Below are positions 43,496 to 53,107 of a stretch of DNA of 64,000 nucleotides, piece after piece. Within the stretch, counting starts at the first letter, position 1. Each line of letters starts with the position of its first letter. Below the pieces are notes generated by a model that worked only from the letters and a program-made list of their open reading frames with translations, had not been told where the DNA came from and made no database searches. Made by a program: the position numbers and the translations under genes. The stretch is from positions 310,001 to 374,000 of the forward strand of contig NZ_LMCM01000009.1 of assembly GCF_001426245.1 (NCBI RefSeq), written 5' to 3'. This DNA is from Phycicoccus sp. Root101 (lineage in GTDB: Bacteria > Actinomycetota > Actinomycetes > Actinomycetales > Dermatophilaceae).

Positions 43496-46057
43496 GTGCC
43501 CGGCACAAACCTGACCCGCGACGAGGCGGTCGCCCGCGCGGCCGTCGTCGCCGTCGACCACTACGACGTCGCGCTCGACCTGACGACGTCGGAGGAGACG
43601 TTCCGGACCACCACCACGGTGACGTTCACGAGCGCCCAGGTCGGGGAGTCCACGTTCGTGGACCTCATCGCCCCCTCGGTGGAGGCGATCACCCTCAACG
43701 GTGAGTCGCTGGACCCGGCGACCCACTTCGACGGCGTCCGCATCACGCTCCCGTCGCTCGCGGAGCACAACACCCTGACGGTGGACGCGACCGCCGCCTA
43801 CATGAACACCGGCGAGGGGCTGCACCGCTTCGTCGACCCGGTCGACGACGAGGTCTACCTCTACTCGCAGTTCGAGGTGGCCGACTGCCGTCGCATGTTC
43901 ACCGTGTTCGAGCAGCCCGACCTCAAGGCGACCTACGCCTTCACCATCACGGCTCCCTCGCACTGGGAGGTCGTGTCCAACTCCCCCACCCCAGAGCCGA
44001 GCCCCGTGCGTGACGGCGTCGCCCGCTGGGAGTTCGCCGCGACGCAGCGGATGTCCTGCTACATCACCGCGCTCGTCGCCGGCCCGTACGCCGTGGTCCG
44101 CGACGAGGTGCAGACCCGCAAGGGTGCGGTGCCCCTCGGCATCTTCTGCCGCAAGTCGATGCTCGAGCACCTCGACGCCGACAACATCTTCGACTGCACC
44201 AAGCGCGGGTTCACGTTCTTCGAGAACGAGTTCGACTGCGAGTACCCGTTCGAGAAGTACGACACGCTCTTCACGCCCGAGTACAACATGGGTGCGATGG
44301 AGAACGCCGGCGCGGTGACCGTCAACGAGACGTACGTCTTCCGCGCCAAGGTCACCGAGGCCATCGTCGAGCGCCGGGCCCTCACCCTCCTGCACGAGCT
44401 GGCCCACATGTGGTTCGGCGACCTCGTGACCATGAAGTGGTGGAACGACCTGTGGCTCAACGAGTCCTTCGCTGAGTGGGCGTCGACCACCTGCCAGGCC
44501 GAGGCCACCGAGTGGGAGTCCGCGTGGACGACCTTCGGCATCAGCGAGAAGGCCTGGGCCTACCGCCAGGACCAGCTGTCCTCCACCCACCCGATCGTGG
44601 CCCCGATCCGTGACCTCGAGGACGTCGAGGTCAACTTCGACGGCATCACCTACGCCAAGGGCGCCTCGGTCCTCAAGCAGCTCGTGGCCTACGTCGGCCG
44701 CGAGCCGTTCGTCGCCGGCCTGCGCGCCTACTTCGCCAAGCACGCGTGGGGCAACACCACCCTGCAGGACCTGCTCGGCGAGCTCGAGACCACCTCGGGC
44801 CGCGACCTCGGCACGTGGTCGAAGCTCTGGCTGGAGACCGCGGGCGTCAACACCCTGCGCCCCGTCGTCGAGGTCGACGACCGTGGCCTGATCTCCTCGG
44901 CGACCATCGAGCAGACCGGCGCCGAGGGCTACGCCACCCTGCGTCCGCACCGCCTCGCGGTGGGTCTGTACTCCGTGCAGGAGCAGGCCGACGGCCCCGT
45001 CCTGGTGCGCACCGACCGGCTCGAGCTCGACGTCGACGGGGCGTCCACGGCCGTCCCCGAGCTCGTCGGCCAGCCCGTGCCGGACCTGCTGCTCGTCAAC
45101 GACGAGGACCTGGCCTACGCCAAGATCCGCCTCGACGAGCGGTCCCTCGCGACGGCGCTGGCCCACCCGCGCGGTTTCCAGGACAGCCTCCCCCGGGCCC
45201 TGGTCCTGGGTGCCGCCTGGGACATGACCCGCGACGCGGAGATGTCGGCGCGTGCCTTCATCGACCTCGTCCTGGCCTCCCTGCCCGGCGAGACCAACTC
45301 GACGATGCTGCGCACCGTGCTCGCCCAGCTCCAGAGCGCGGCGCGCCTCTACGTCGCCCCCGACCACCGCGACGCGGCCCTGACCACCGTCACCGCCGGA
45401 CTGCGCGCCCTCACCGAGGCCGCCGAACCCGCCAGCGACGCCCAGCTCCAGCTCCTGACCGCGTACGCCGCCGTGCAGCGCGGCGGCGCGGACGCCGACT
45501 TCCTGCGCGGTCTGCTCGACGGGACCGGGTCGCTCGAGGGCCTGGCCGTCGACACCGAGATGCGCTGGATGCTGCTCACCGCGCTCGCCGCGGTGGGGTC
45601 GGCCACCGAGGAGGAGATCGCCGCCGAGCAGGCGCGCGACAACACCTCCACCGGTCGCGAGCGCGCAGCCCGCGCCCTGGCAGCCCGCCCGACGGCCGAG
45701 GTCAAGGCGCAGGCGTGGCACGACGGCGTCGAGGACCCGTCACTGCCCAACTCCGTGGTCGAGGCCACGGGGCTGGGCTTCACGCAGGCACTCGACACCG
45801 AGCTGCTGCGCCCGTACGTCGAGCGGTACCACGACGCGCTGCTCGACATCTGGGAGTCGCGCACCCACGCGATCGCCGAGTCGATCCTCGTGACCTACTA
45901 CCCGACGGTCCTCGCCGACCAGGGCCTGCTGGACGCCTCGCAGGCGTGGCTGGACAGCCACCCGGACGCTCCCGCCGGGCTGGTGCGCCTCGTGGCCGAG
46001 AACCGCGACGGTGTCGCCCGTGCCCTGCAGGCCCAGTCCCGGGACGCCGATGCCTGA
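43496..46057 (+). CDS. pepN: Aminopeptidase N (M1 family)
   Basis: Zinc metalloaminopeptidase removing N-terminal residues from peptides. In the 853-residue product GAMEN (266-270) holds the exopeptidase Glu, and the zinc site HELAH (His300, Glu301, His304) is followed by the second Glu ligand in NESFAEW. The C-terminal ERAP1-like domain is complete. The GTG start follows AGGAG by 6 nt. Its 3' end overlaps the mscS-type gene by 8 nt. It is the Rv2467 equivalent in conserved order. Confidence 0.96.
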   Translation: MPGTNLTRDEAVARAAVVAVDHYDVALDLTTSEETFRTTTTVTFTSAQVGESTFVDLIAPSVEAITLNGESLDPATHFDGVRITLPSLAEHNTLTVDATAAYMNTGEGLHRFVDPVDDEVYLYSQFEVADCRRMFTVFEQPDLKATYAFTITAPSHWEVVSNSPTPEPSPVRDGVARWEFAATQRMSCYITALVAGPYAVVRDEVQTRKGAVPLGIFCRKSMLEHLDADNIFDCTKRGFTFFENEFDCEYPFEKYDTLFTPEYNMGAMENAGAVTVNETYVFRAKVTEAIVERRALTLLHELAHMWFGDLVTMKWWNDLWLNESFAEWASTTCQAEATEWESAWTTFGISEKAWAYRQDQLSSTHPIVAPIRDLEDVEVNFDGITYAKGASVLKQLVAYVGREPFVAGLRAYFAKHAWGNTTLQDLLGELETTSGRDLGTWSKLWLETAGVNTLRPVVEVDDRGLISSATIEQTGAEGYATLRPHRLAVGLYSVQEQADGPVLVRTDRLELDVDGASTAVPELVGQPVPDLLLVNDEDLAYAKIRLDERSLATALAHPRGFQDSLPRALVLGAAWDMTRDAEMSARAFIDLVLASLPGETNSTMLRTVLAQLQSAARLYVAPDHRDAALTTVTAGLRALTEAAEPASDAQLQLLTAYAAVQRGGADADFLRGLLDGTGSLEGLAVDTEMRWMLLTALAAVGSATEEEIAAEQARDNTSTGRERAARALAARPTAEVKAQAWHDGVEDPSLPNSVVEATGLGFTQALDTELLRPYVERYHDALLDIWESRTHAIAESILVTYYPTVLADQGLLDASQAWLDSHPDAPAGLVRLVAENRDGVARALQAQSRDADA

Positions 46058-46988
46058 GTCGTTCCTGCACAGCCTCGTCACGCTCACCCCCGAGGGGGTG
46101 TGGCACTGGTTCCGTGGCGCCCCCCTCCAGGTGGTCGTGACGATCCTGGCGGGCGTGGTCCTGCGTTGGCTGGCGCTGCGCTCGATCAAGCGGGTCGTCC
46201 GGATCACCCTGGCCAAGTCCGACGCACGGCGCTCGCACGAGCCGGGGCGCGTCGGTAGGGCCGGCAACGCCCTGGCCGCGGCGGCGGGCATCGACCGTGA
46301 GCGGCACCGCCAGCGCACCCTGACGATGAGCTCGTTGCTGCGCAGCAGCGCGACCTTCGTCATCGCGCTGGTCACGATCCTGACCGTCATGTCGGCCGTA
46401 GGGCTCGACCTCGCCCCGCTGCTCGCGACTGCCGGCGTCGGCGGGGTGGCGCTCGGTTTCGGGGCGCAGAGCCTGGTCAAGGACTTCCTCTCCGGGATCT
46501 TCATGATCCTCGAGGACCAGTACGGCGTCGGTGACGTCGTCGACACCGGTGAGGCCATCGGCACCGTCGAGGAGGTCTCGCTGCGGGTCACCCGCCTCCG
46601 GGACGGCAGCGGCGTGGTCTGGTACATCCGCAACGGCGAGATCATCCGGATCGGCAACAAGAGCCAGGGCTGGTCGACCGCCATCGTCGACCTGCCCGTG
46701 TCCTACGCGGAGAACATCGAGCGCGCCGTCGCGGTCATCCGCACGGTCATGAAGGAGCTGGACGAGGACCCGGCGTTCGCCGACCTCCTCCTCGAGGAGC
46801 CCAACGTCGTCGGCGTCGAGTCCATCACCGGCAACGTCGTCACGATCCGCGTCATCGCCAAGACCGCGCCGGAGCAGCAGTACGGCGTCTCCCGCGAGAT
46901 CCGCGAGCGCGTCAAGACGGCGTTCGACGAGCACGGCATCAAGGCTCCCGTCATGACGCCCTTCGGCCCGGCCGGGGGCACCCCGTGA
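46050..46988 (+). CDS. MscS family mechanosensitive channel
   Basis: Small-conductance mechanosensitive channel that releases solutes on hypo-osmotic shock. The 312-residue product has TM1 near 24-44, a basic loop, TM2 near 104-122 and the pore-lining TM3 with [21 protein letters not shown] (about 129-150). A cytosolic beta domain with [18 protein letters not shown] follows. The start overlaps the end of pepN by 8 nt and the end overlaps the globin gene by 4 nt, so the three are translationally coupled. Confidence 0.92.
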   Translation: MPESFLHSLVTLTPEGVWHWFRGAPLQVVVTILAGVVLRWLALRSIKRVVRITLAKSDARRSHEPGRVGRAGNALAAAAGIDRERHRQRTLTMSSLLRSSATFVIALVTILTVMSAVGLDLAPLLATAGVGGVALGFGAQSLVKDFLSGIFMILEDQYGVGDVVDTGEAIGTVEEVSLRVTRLRDGSGVVWYIRNGEIIRIGNKSQGWSTAIVDLPVSYAENIERAVAVIRTVMKELDEDPAFADLLLEEPNVVGVESITGNVVTIRVIAKTAPEQQYGVSREIRERVKTAFDEHGIKAPVMTPFGPAGGTP

Positions 46989-47383
46989 GCACCTCCGGCC
47001 AGTTCGGCAGCTTCTTCGACGAGGTCGGCGGGCACGAGACCTTCCGCAAGCTCGTCCACGAGTTCTACCGCGGCGTCGCGACCGACGACGCGCTGCGCGC
47101 CCTCTACCCCGAGCAGGACCTCGGTCCGGCCGAGGAGCGGCTGCGCCTGTTCCTCGAGCAGTACTGGGGCGGCCCGACGACCTACTCCGAGCAGCGCGGT
47201 CACCCCCGGCTGCGGATGCGCCACCACCCCTTCAAGGTCACGCCGACCCAGCGGGACCGGTGGCTCCTGCACATGATGGCGGCCGTCGACACCCTCGACC
47301 TGCCCCCGGCGAACGACCTGCTGCTGCGCGACTACCTCGAGCGCGCCGCGTTCAGCCTGGTCAACAGCCTCGACGAGGACTGA
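46985..47383 (+). CDS. glbO: Group II truncated hemoglobin (trHbO)
   Basis: Oxygen or NO-binding heme protein, 132 residues. It has the 2-on-2 globin core: [19 protein letters not shown] at the N-terminus, [24 protein letters not shown] with the proximal His, and RDRWLLHM with the conserved Trp(G8) of group II. The GTG start lies inside the stop of mscS. M. tuberculosis glbO occupies the same place between pepN and aglA. Confidence 0.94.
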   Translation: MSTSGQFGSFFDEVGGHETFRKLVHEFYRGVATDDALRALYPEQDLGPAEERLRLFLEQYWGGPTTYSEQRGHPRLRMRHHPFKVTPTQRDRWLLHMMAAVDTLDLPPANDLLLRDYLERAAFSLVNSLDED

Positions 47384-47416
47384 GCCGACGCCCGATCCGG
47401 CACCCCGCGCCATACC

Positions 47417-47439
47417 GGGCGGTGGTCGTCCGACCGCCC
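47417..47439 (+). terminator. Possible terminator after glbO
   Basis: GGGCGGT and ACCGCCC (7 bp, perfect) with a 9-nt loop, 34 nt after the stop. It has no T-run. Confidence 0.4.
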
Positions 47440-47502
47440 ACAAGGCAAGACGGCGGGAACCCGGTTTCGTCCACGGGTCGTGATGCCTCACCATGGTTTC
47501 CC

Positions 47503-49242
47503 GTGACTGACACCCTCTCCACGACGTCCGACGCCACCCTCGGCGGGACGCACCCCACCCACCTCCTCCACCCCGCAGACTCGGCCGACGCCGCCTGGTG
47601 GCGCCACGCGGTGATCTACCAGATCTACCCTCGCTCCTGGGCGGACGCCGACGGTGACGGCATCGGCGACCTGCCGGGCGTGACCGCGCGACTGCCCTAC
47701 CTCAAGGCCTTGGGTGTCGACGCGATCTGGTTCAGCCCGTTCTACACCTCGCCCCAGGCCGACGCCGGCTACGACGTCGCCGACTACCGCGACATCGACC
47801 CGCTGTTCGGCACCCTGGCCGACGCCGACGAGCTGGTGGCCAGGGCGCACGACCTCGGCCTGAAGATCATCGTCGACCTCGTGCCCAACCACAGCAGCGA
47901 CGAGCACGTGTGGTTCCAGGCGGCGCTGGCCGCCGGCCCCGGCAGCCCCGAGCGTGCCCGCTACATCTTCCGTGACGGCAAGGGCGAGCACGGTGAGCTC
48001 CCGCCGAACGACTGGCGCTCGGTCTTCGGCGGCGACGGCTGGACCCGGGTGACCGAGCCCGACGGCACGCCCGGCCAGTGGTACCTGCACCTGTTTGACA
48101 CCAAGCAGCCCGACTTCGACTGGGACAACCCCGAGGTCGGCGACGAGTTCGAGTCGATCCTGCGCTTCTGGCTCGACCGCGGCATCGACGGCTTCCGTGT
48201 CGACGTCGCCCACGGCCTGGTCAAGGAGAAGGGGCTGCCCGACTACGACGTGGAGCAGCACCTGCTCGACGGCGAGCTCAAGCCCGGCTCCCCCGTGCCC
48301 CCGATGTGGGACCAGGACGCCGTCCACGACGTCTACCGCCGCTGGCGCAAGGTCCTCGACGGCTACGGCACGCCCGACCGCATCCTGTGCGCCGAGGCCT
48401 GGGTCCGTCCACAGGAGCGCGCGGTCCGCTACGTCCGCCCCGACGAGATGCACCAGGCGTTCAACTTCGACTTCCTCAAGGCGCAGTGGACGGCCGAGGA
48501 GCTCCGCTCGGTCATCGCCTCGTCCCTCGAGGCCGCGGACTCGGTCGGCGCCCCGAGCACCTGGGTGCTGTCCAACCACGACGTCGTCCGGCACGCCTCG
48601 CGCCTCGGCCTGCCGGTCGGCGAGCGCCAGCCGAACGGCATCAGCGCCACGGACCCGCAGCCCGACCGCGCGCTGGGCCTCAAGCGGGCGCGGGCGGCCA
48701 CGGCGCTGATGCTCTCGCTGCCGGGTGGGGCGTACCTCTACCAGGCCGAGGAGCTCGGCCTGCCGGACTCGACCGACATGCCCGGCGAGTTCCGCCAGGA
48801 CCCGACGTTCATCCGCACCGAGGGCGCCGAGATCGGCCGTGACGGCTGCCGGGTGCCCATCCCGTGGGAGAAGGACGCCCCGGCGTTCGGGTTCGGCCCC
48901 TCGGACCAGACGTGGCTGCCCCAGCCCGAGGTCTACGGCGAGTACGCCGTGGACCAGCAGGACGGCGTCGAGGGCTCCACCCTCGAGCTGTACCGCTCGC
49001 TGCTGCGCATCCGCCGCGAGCGCGCGCTCGGCACCGGAGGCCTGCAGTCGGTGGACGGCTTCGGCGACGACGTCGTGGCCGTGCTCAACACTGGTCAGCA
49101 CGCCGGCGACACCCTAGTCCTCACCAACTTCGGTGCCGACGCCGTGCGGCTGCCTGCCGGCGCGACCGTCCTCGTCGCCTCGGGCCCCCTCGCCGACGAC
49201 GGCGCGGTTCCCACCGACACGACGGTCTGGGCCGCCGTCTGA
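47503..49242 (+). CDS. aglA: Alpha-glucosidase, GH13 (AglA-like)
   Basis: Hydrolyses alpha-1,4 or alpha-1,6 glucosides. The 579-residue GH13 enzyme has VIYQIYPRSWADADGDGIGD at the start of the barrel, nucleophile Asp234 (GFRVDVAHG), acid/base Glu298 (CAEAW) and stabilising Asp360 (SNHD). No signal peptide is present, so it acts in the cytoplasm. The GTG has no ribosome site, and a CATGGT 5 nt upstream may be a leaderless -10. It corresponds to Rv2471 in the conserved order. Confidence 0.93.
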   Translation: MTDTLSTTSDATLGGTHPTHLLHPADSADAAWWRHAVIYQIYPRSWADADGDGIGDLPGVTARLPYLKALGVDAIWFSPFYTSPQADAGYDVADYRDIDPLFGTLADADELVARAHDLGLKIIVDLVPNHSSDEHVWFQAALAAGPGSPERARYIFRDGKGEHGELPPNDWRSVFGGDGWTRVTEPDGTPGQWYLHLFDTKQPDFDWDNPEVGDEFESILRFWLDRGIDGFRVDVAHGLVKEKGLPDYDVEQHLLDGELKPGSPVPPMWDQDAVHDVYRRWRKVLDGYGTPDRILCAEAWVRPQERAVRYVRPDEMHQAFNFDFLKAQWTAEELRSVIASSLEAADSVGAPSTWVLSNHDVVRHASRLGLPVGERQPNGISATDPQPDRALGLKRARAATALMLSLPGGAYLYQAEELGLPDSTDMPGEFRQDPTFIRTEGAEIGRDGCRVPIPWEKDAPAFGFGPSDQTWLPQPEVYGEYAVDQQDGVEGSTLELYRSLLRIRRERALGTGGLQSVDGFGDDVVAVLNTGQHAGDTLVLTNFGADAVRLPAGATVLVASGPLADDGAVPTDTTVWAAV

Positions 49243-49263
49243 GCCGGCCAGCGGCACGCACGG

Positions 49264-49269
49264 CAGACT
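49264..49269 (+). promoter_or_regulatory. Putative -10 of the glycerophosphodiesterase gene
   Basis: CAGACT, 6 nt before the GTG with no ribosome site. A weak match but with the spacing seen at other leaderless starts here. Confidence 0.35.
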
Positions 49270-49275
49270 GGTGCC

Positions 49276-50070
49276 GTGCGTGCCGCTGACTTCGCCTACC
49301 TCGATGCGCCGACCCCCATCGGGCTGGCGCACCGCGGCGGTGCCAAGGTGGCGGCCAACCTCCACCTCGAGAACACGCTCGCCGCGTTCCGGCACGCCGT
49401 GGACCTCGGCTACCGCTACCTCGAGACCGACGTCCACGCGACGAGCGACGGGCAGCTGCTCGCGTTCCACGACCATGTGCTGGACCGGGTCACCGATGCG
49501 CGCGGCACCATCGCCCACCTCCCATATGCCGCGGTGCGCACCGCCCGCGTCAACGGCACCGAGCCGATCCCGCTGCTGTCCGAGCTGCTCGAGGAGTTCC
49601 CGCAGGCCCGGGTCAACATCGATGTGAAGGCCGACGGTGCCGTCGAGCGGCTCGCCGACGTGGTGCGGCGGCACGACGCGTTCGACCGGGTCTGCATCGG
49701 GTCGTTCTCCCGCCGCCGGCTGCGGGCCGTGCGGGCGCTGCTCGGTGCGGCCGTGGCCACGGCCGCCGGCCCGTCGGAGGTGGCGGTGCTGCGGTTCGCG
49801 CCGTCCGTCGTCGCCGACTGGCTGCGCTCCCCCGCGCCCGTCCTGCAGGTCCCCACCGGGCACGTCGTCGGCGGCCGTCGTCTCGACCTCGTCACCCCGG
49901 CCCTCGTCGAGCGGGTGCACGCCATGGGCAAGCACCTGCACGTCTGGACCATCGACGACGCCACCGAGATGCACCGACTGTTCGACCTCGGCGTCGACGG
50001 CATCGTCACGGACCGCACCGACACGCTCGCCGAGGTGCTCGCCGAGCGCGGCGTACCGTTGGGCCGGTGA
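49276..50070 (+). CDS. Glycerophosphodiester phosphodiesterase
   Basis: Cleaves glycerophosphodiesters to glycerol 3-phosphate and an alcohol. The 264-residue TIM-barrel protein has catalytic His19-Arg20 (AHRGG), Glu50 and Asp52 (YLETDVHAT) and His65 (FHDH). It has no signal peptide. It overlaps the MFS gene by 4 nt, so the transporter may share its substrate or product. Confidence 0.92.
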   Translation: MRAADFAYLDAPTPIGLAHRGGAKVAANLHLENTLAAFRHAVDLGYRYLETDVHATSDGQLLAFHDHVLDRVTDARGTIAHLPYAAVRTARVNGTEPIPLLSELLEEFPQARVNIDVKADGAVERLADVVRRHDAFDRVCIGSFSRRRLRAVRALLGAAVATAAGPSEVAVLRFAPSVVADWLRSPAPVLQVPTGHVVGGRRLDLVTPALVERVHAMGKHLHVWTIDDATEMHRLFDLGVDGIVTDRTDTLAEVLAERGVPLGR

Positions 50071-51509
50071 GCTCGCCCAGGCCTGCACCGGAGCAGGTTG
50101 ACGTCGGTGACGCACCCACGCGGGTCGCGCCGCCACGGCCCGGCGTCTTCGCGCCCGCCTACGCCCTGCTGTCCGTCGCCCTCGTCGCCCTCATCACGGT
50201 GATCGCCTTCGAGGGCATGGCCGTGTCCACCGCGATGCCCGAGGCGGCCCGTGAGCTCGACGCCGTGCGGTCCTACGGGTTGGCCTTCTCGGTCATGCTC
50301 ACCACGCAGCTGCTCGGCATCGTGCTTGCGGGGGTCTGGGCCGACCGGGCGGGTCCCCTTCCCTCGTTGTATGCCGGCCAGCTGCTGTTCGGGGTCGGCT
50401 GCGCCGTGTGCGGCTCGTCAGGCTCGTTCGGCCTGTTCCTGGCGGGCCGTGGCGTGGCCGGTCTGGGCGCCGGGCTCATCATCGTCGCCGGGTACGTCGT
50501 GATCGGCCGCGCCTACCCGGAGTCGTTGCGCCCCAAGGTGTTCAGCGTCATCTCGGCCGCCTGGGTCCTTCCCTCCCTGCTCGGCCCACCGGTCGCCGCG
50601 TGGGTGACGACGACGTGGTCGTGGCGCTGGGTGTTCTGGCTCGTCGTGGCACCCGTCGTGGTGGCGCTGCTGGCGGTGGTGGCCCGGCGTGGGCAGATCG
50701 CCGCCGCCGACGAGGGGGTCGCTGCCTCGGGCCGCGACCACCGCCAGCACGCCCGGGCCGCCTGGCTCGGGGTCGCCATCGCCGCCTCCGCGGGCGCCGT
50801 GCAGTGGGGCACGCACTCGCTGGAGCTCCGGTGGTCCGCGCAGACCCTCGTGGCGCTGGTGGGCGTGGTCGGGCTGGGGCTGAGCGCGCCGCTCCTGCTG
50901 CCGCCGGGCACCTGGGTCATGCGCCGCGGGCTGCCGTCGGTGATGGTGGCGCGGTTCCTCCTGACCTGCTCCTTCTTCGGCACCATCACCTACATCCCGC
51001 TCATGCTCGTCAACGAGCGCGGCCTGTCGCTCGGTGCGGCCGGCACGATCCTGGCCGTCGGGTCCCTCGGCTGGTCGGCGGGTTCGTGGGTCCAGGGCCG
51101 CGACCGCTGGGCCGGCCGTCGCGAGCGACTCGTCTCCGTCGGTGGCGCGCTCCTGTCCACGGGGCTCGTGGCGGTCGTCGCGATCACCCACTTCGCGTGG
51201 AACCCCTACCTCATCGCCCTGGCGCTGGTCGCCTGCGGCACCGGCATGGGGCTCGGCACGGCCAGCCTGTCGGTGCTGTCGCTCACTCTCACGTCGCCGG
51301 CCGACCATGGCTCCACCTCGTCCTCCCTGCAGCTCGCGGACGTCCTGGGCTCGGTCCTCGGGATCGCGGCGGCCGGCGCCGTGTTCGCCGCCCTGCACAC
51401 GGTCGCGGGCCGGGACGTGCCGGTGTACGTGACGATGTGGCTGGGCCTGACGGTCGTCGCCGCCCTGGTCGTCGTCGCCGGTCGGCGCATCGCGCCGCGA
51501 CAGCCCTGA
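50067..51509 (+). CDS. MFS transporter (DHA2/drug efflux type)
   Basis: A 480-residue major facilitator with an N-terminal polar stretch of about 30 residues and 12-14 hydrophobic helices. Motif A is degenerate (GVWADRAGPLP) and a motif C-like GRGVAGLGAGLII occurs around residues 133-145. It is similar in layout to EmrB/QacA drug transporters. The GTG lies in the stop of the phosphodiesterase gene. The substrate is not deducible. Confidence 0.85.
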   Translation: MSSPRPAPEQVDVGDAPTRVAPPRPGVFAPAYALLSVALVALITVIAFEGMAVSTAMPEAARELDAVRSYGLAFSVMLTTQLLGIVLAGVWADRAGPLPSLYAGQLLFGVGCAVCGSSGSFGLFLAGRGVAGLGAGLIIVAGYVVIGRAYPESLRPKVFSVISAAWVLPSLLGPPVAAWVTTTWSWRWVFWLVVAPVVVALLAVVARRGQIAAADEGVAASGRDHRQHARAAWLGVAIAASAGAVQWGTHSLELRWSAQTLVALVGVVGLGLSAPLLLPPGTWVMRRGLPSVMVARFLLTCSFFGTITYIPLMLVNERGLSLGAAGTILAVGSLGWSAGSWVQGRDRWAGRRERLVSVGGALLSTGLVAVVAITHFAWNPYLIALALVACGTGMGLGTASLSVLSLTLTSPADHGSTSSSLQLADVLGSVLGIAAAGAVFAALHTVAGRDVPVYVTMWLGLTVVAALVVVAGRRIAPRQP

Positions 51510-51626
51510 CCACCGCCGCCCTCGAGCCGGTCGCCCTCGACCCCCTTGACCTGCGCGGATGCCGTCCTAGCATGGGTGGTGGGCCCCGCGGTCCGGCCGT
51601 GGGGCGGTGGCCGAGGGGTGGTCGCG

Positions 51627-51905
51627 ATGGGCGACAGGACGACGAGACCGGGCGACAGCGCCGAGATGTCCGTCCGCGAGCTGATGGCGGCGCTCGCCGT
51701 GGTGGAGGAGCAGCTGCGCCAGGCGCCGTTGCTCGTGACGCTCGGCGGCACGACGGCGGTGAACCCCGAGGTCGCGCCCCTGCTGAGGAGGCAGCGCCAG
51801 CTCGTGGCGCGGTTGCGCGCGCGACGCACGTCCTGGGTCAGGTTCGGCAGCGGTGAGGCGCGTCAGCCGTCGGCCGCGTGGCCACCGCCGCCCTGGGCCG
51901 GCTAG
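51627..51905 (+). CDS. Small hypothetical protein
   Basis: A 92-residue protein with a predicted helical hairpin rich in Leu, Arg and Glu (about residues 16-70) and a Pro/Trp-rich end. The ATG follows GAGGGG; a GTG three codons earlier is possible. There is no recognised family and no membrane helix. It converges on the Rv2474c-like gene with a 24-bp gap. It is a plausible but unconfirmed gene. Confidence 0.5.
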   Translation: MGDRTTRPGDSAEMSVRELMAALAVVEEQLRQAPLLVTLGGTTAVNPEVAPLLRRQRQLVARLRARRTSWVRFGSGEARQPSAAWPPPPWAG

Positions 51906-51929
51906 CCCGGCCCCGGCTGACCGAGCAGG

Positions 51930-52568
51930 TCAGGCGGGGATGCCGCCGCGGATGAGGACGTGCCCGGCCGTCGTCGACAGCCGCGTCCAGCGGCCGTGGG
52001 TCCAGACGGTCACGTCCGACCCCGGTGCGGCGAAGCCGAGGGCGTAGGCCGCGAACGCACCGCCCGCAGGGACTGGCGGCGACGTGGTGGTGAGTCGGCC
52101 CCAGACGTGCCGGCGCAGTGCTGCGACCGCCTGACCACCGGCGTCCGAAGGCGCACCGGAGGCGACCTGCGAAATCCCTTCTCGCGCAACGGCATACACC
52201 TCGTCGGCCGTGACCGAACCCACCCGCTCCCAGCCGCTCCGCGGAGGCGCCATGGCGGCCCATCCGACGCTGACCGTGGTCGGCGGCAGCGACAACGTCC
52301 TGCCGTCGCCGCGAGCGAGCCGGTCGGCCACGGACGCGAGCGACACGGTGGTGTCGACCTCCACGGCCTCGGCGAGGGGCATGGCCCGCAGACCGATGAC
52401 CGCCCCCTCCCCCATCAGCCCGCTGCCGGGCAGGACACCGACGTAGGCGGCCAGGGTGGTGCCGGACGCCTGGAGCCGGATCGCGCCGTCGTCGTCGGCG
52501 GCCTTGGCGCGGGCGACGTAGGTGCGCAGGTCGTCCAGCCCCTGCGCATCGGGGAAGTGCAGGTCCAT
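51930..52568 (-). CDS. Conserved hypothetical protein (Rv2474c-like position)
   Basis: A 212-residue soluble alpha/beta protein without cysteine or signal peptide. It starts in the stop codon of the thioesterase gene (TGATG), so the two are coupled. A hypothetical gene of the same size (Rv2474c) follows the thioesterase Rv2475c in M. tuberculosis, which supports a conserved pair. I see no catalytic motif; pairs of Ala/Gly-rich strands and a WTHGRW segment near the C-terminus stand out. Confidence 0.7.
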   Translation of the reverse strand: MDLHFPDAQGLDDLRTYVARAKAADDDGAIRLQASGTTLAAYVGVLPGSGLMGEGAVIGLRAMPLAEAVEVDTTVSLASVADRLARGDGRTLSLPPTTVSVGWAAMAPPRSGWERVGSVTADEVYAVAREGISQVASGAPSDAGGQAVAALRRHVWGRLTTTSPPVPAGGAFAAYALGFAAPGSDVTVWTHGRWTRLSTTAGHVLIRGGIPA

Positions 52569-53059
52569 CAGCGCCGCCGCCAGCGGAACGGCACGGGCTC
52601 ACCGGAGTGCACCTCGAGCAGGGCCTTGAGGTCGGGCGCCATCCGGCGCGGCGTCGAGGTGGCGAAGTCGTAGAGCACGAGCGTGGTCTCGGCCCGGGCG
52701 TAGACGGTGTCGTCGGAGGCGAGCCCGTCGCGCACCTCGTAGGCGAGGTCGAACCCGGCACCGCCGATCTTCGTCGCCCACATCTGCACGACGATCGGGG
52801 GCACCCGGAACAGCAGCGGCGCGAGGTACTCGATCTCGTGGCGGGCCACGAGGATGCCCTCGGCGAGCACGGAGCGGTCCTGCCCGAACCACTCCTCGAA
52901 CCCGATCACCCGGGCGTCCTCGAGCAGCCGCAGGAACTGCACGTTGTTGACGTGGCCGTAGGCGTCCATATCGCTCCACCGCAGGGGGACGTTGACGCAG
53001 TAGCGCTCGGGGAGCTGCGGGGCCGCGTCCGCCTGCACCGGTGCCTGCTCGTCTGCCAT
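52568..53059 (-). CDS. Acyl-CoA thioesterase (4HBT, hot-dog fold)
   Basis: A 163-residue hot-dog-fold thioesterase. The motif WSDMDAYGHVNNVQFL contains the catalytic Asp32 and the family HxNN. The strands GILVARHEIEYLAPL and the C-terminal strand complete the fold. It is the first gene of a coupled pair with the Rv2474c-like gene. It is related to 4-hydroxybenzoyl-CoA thioesterases; the acyl substrate is unknown. Confidence 0.88.
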   Translation of the reverse strand: MADEQAPVQADAAPQLPERYCVNVPLRWSDMDAYGHVNNVQFLRLLEDARVIGFEEWFGQDRSVLAEGILVARHEIEYLAPLLFRVPPIVVQMWATKIGGAGFDLAYEVRDGLASDDTVYARAETTLVLYDFATSTPRRMAPDLKALLEVHSGEPVPFRWRRR

Positions 53060-53094
53060 GGACCCATCCTGTCAGGGGTGTCGGGCCGGCGGCA

Positions 53095-53100
53095 TACGGT
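53095..53100 (+). promoter_or_regulatory. Putative -10 of the RecQ-like gene
   Basis: TACGGT, 7 nt before the ATG; it overlaps a copy of the dispersed octamer (CGGCATAC ending at 53097). Confidence 0.45.
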
Positions 53101-53107
53101 GGTCACC

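Noticed and set aside
43493-45721. A 742-codon open frame antisense to pepN
   Set aside because: No domains; pepN on the other strand has all M1 motifs.
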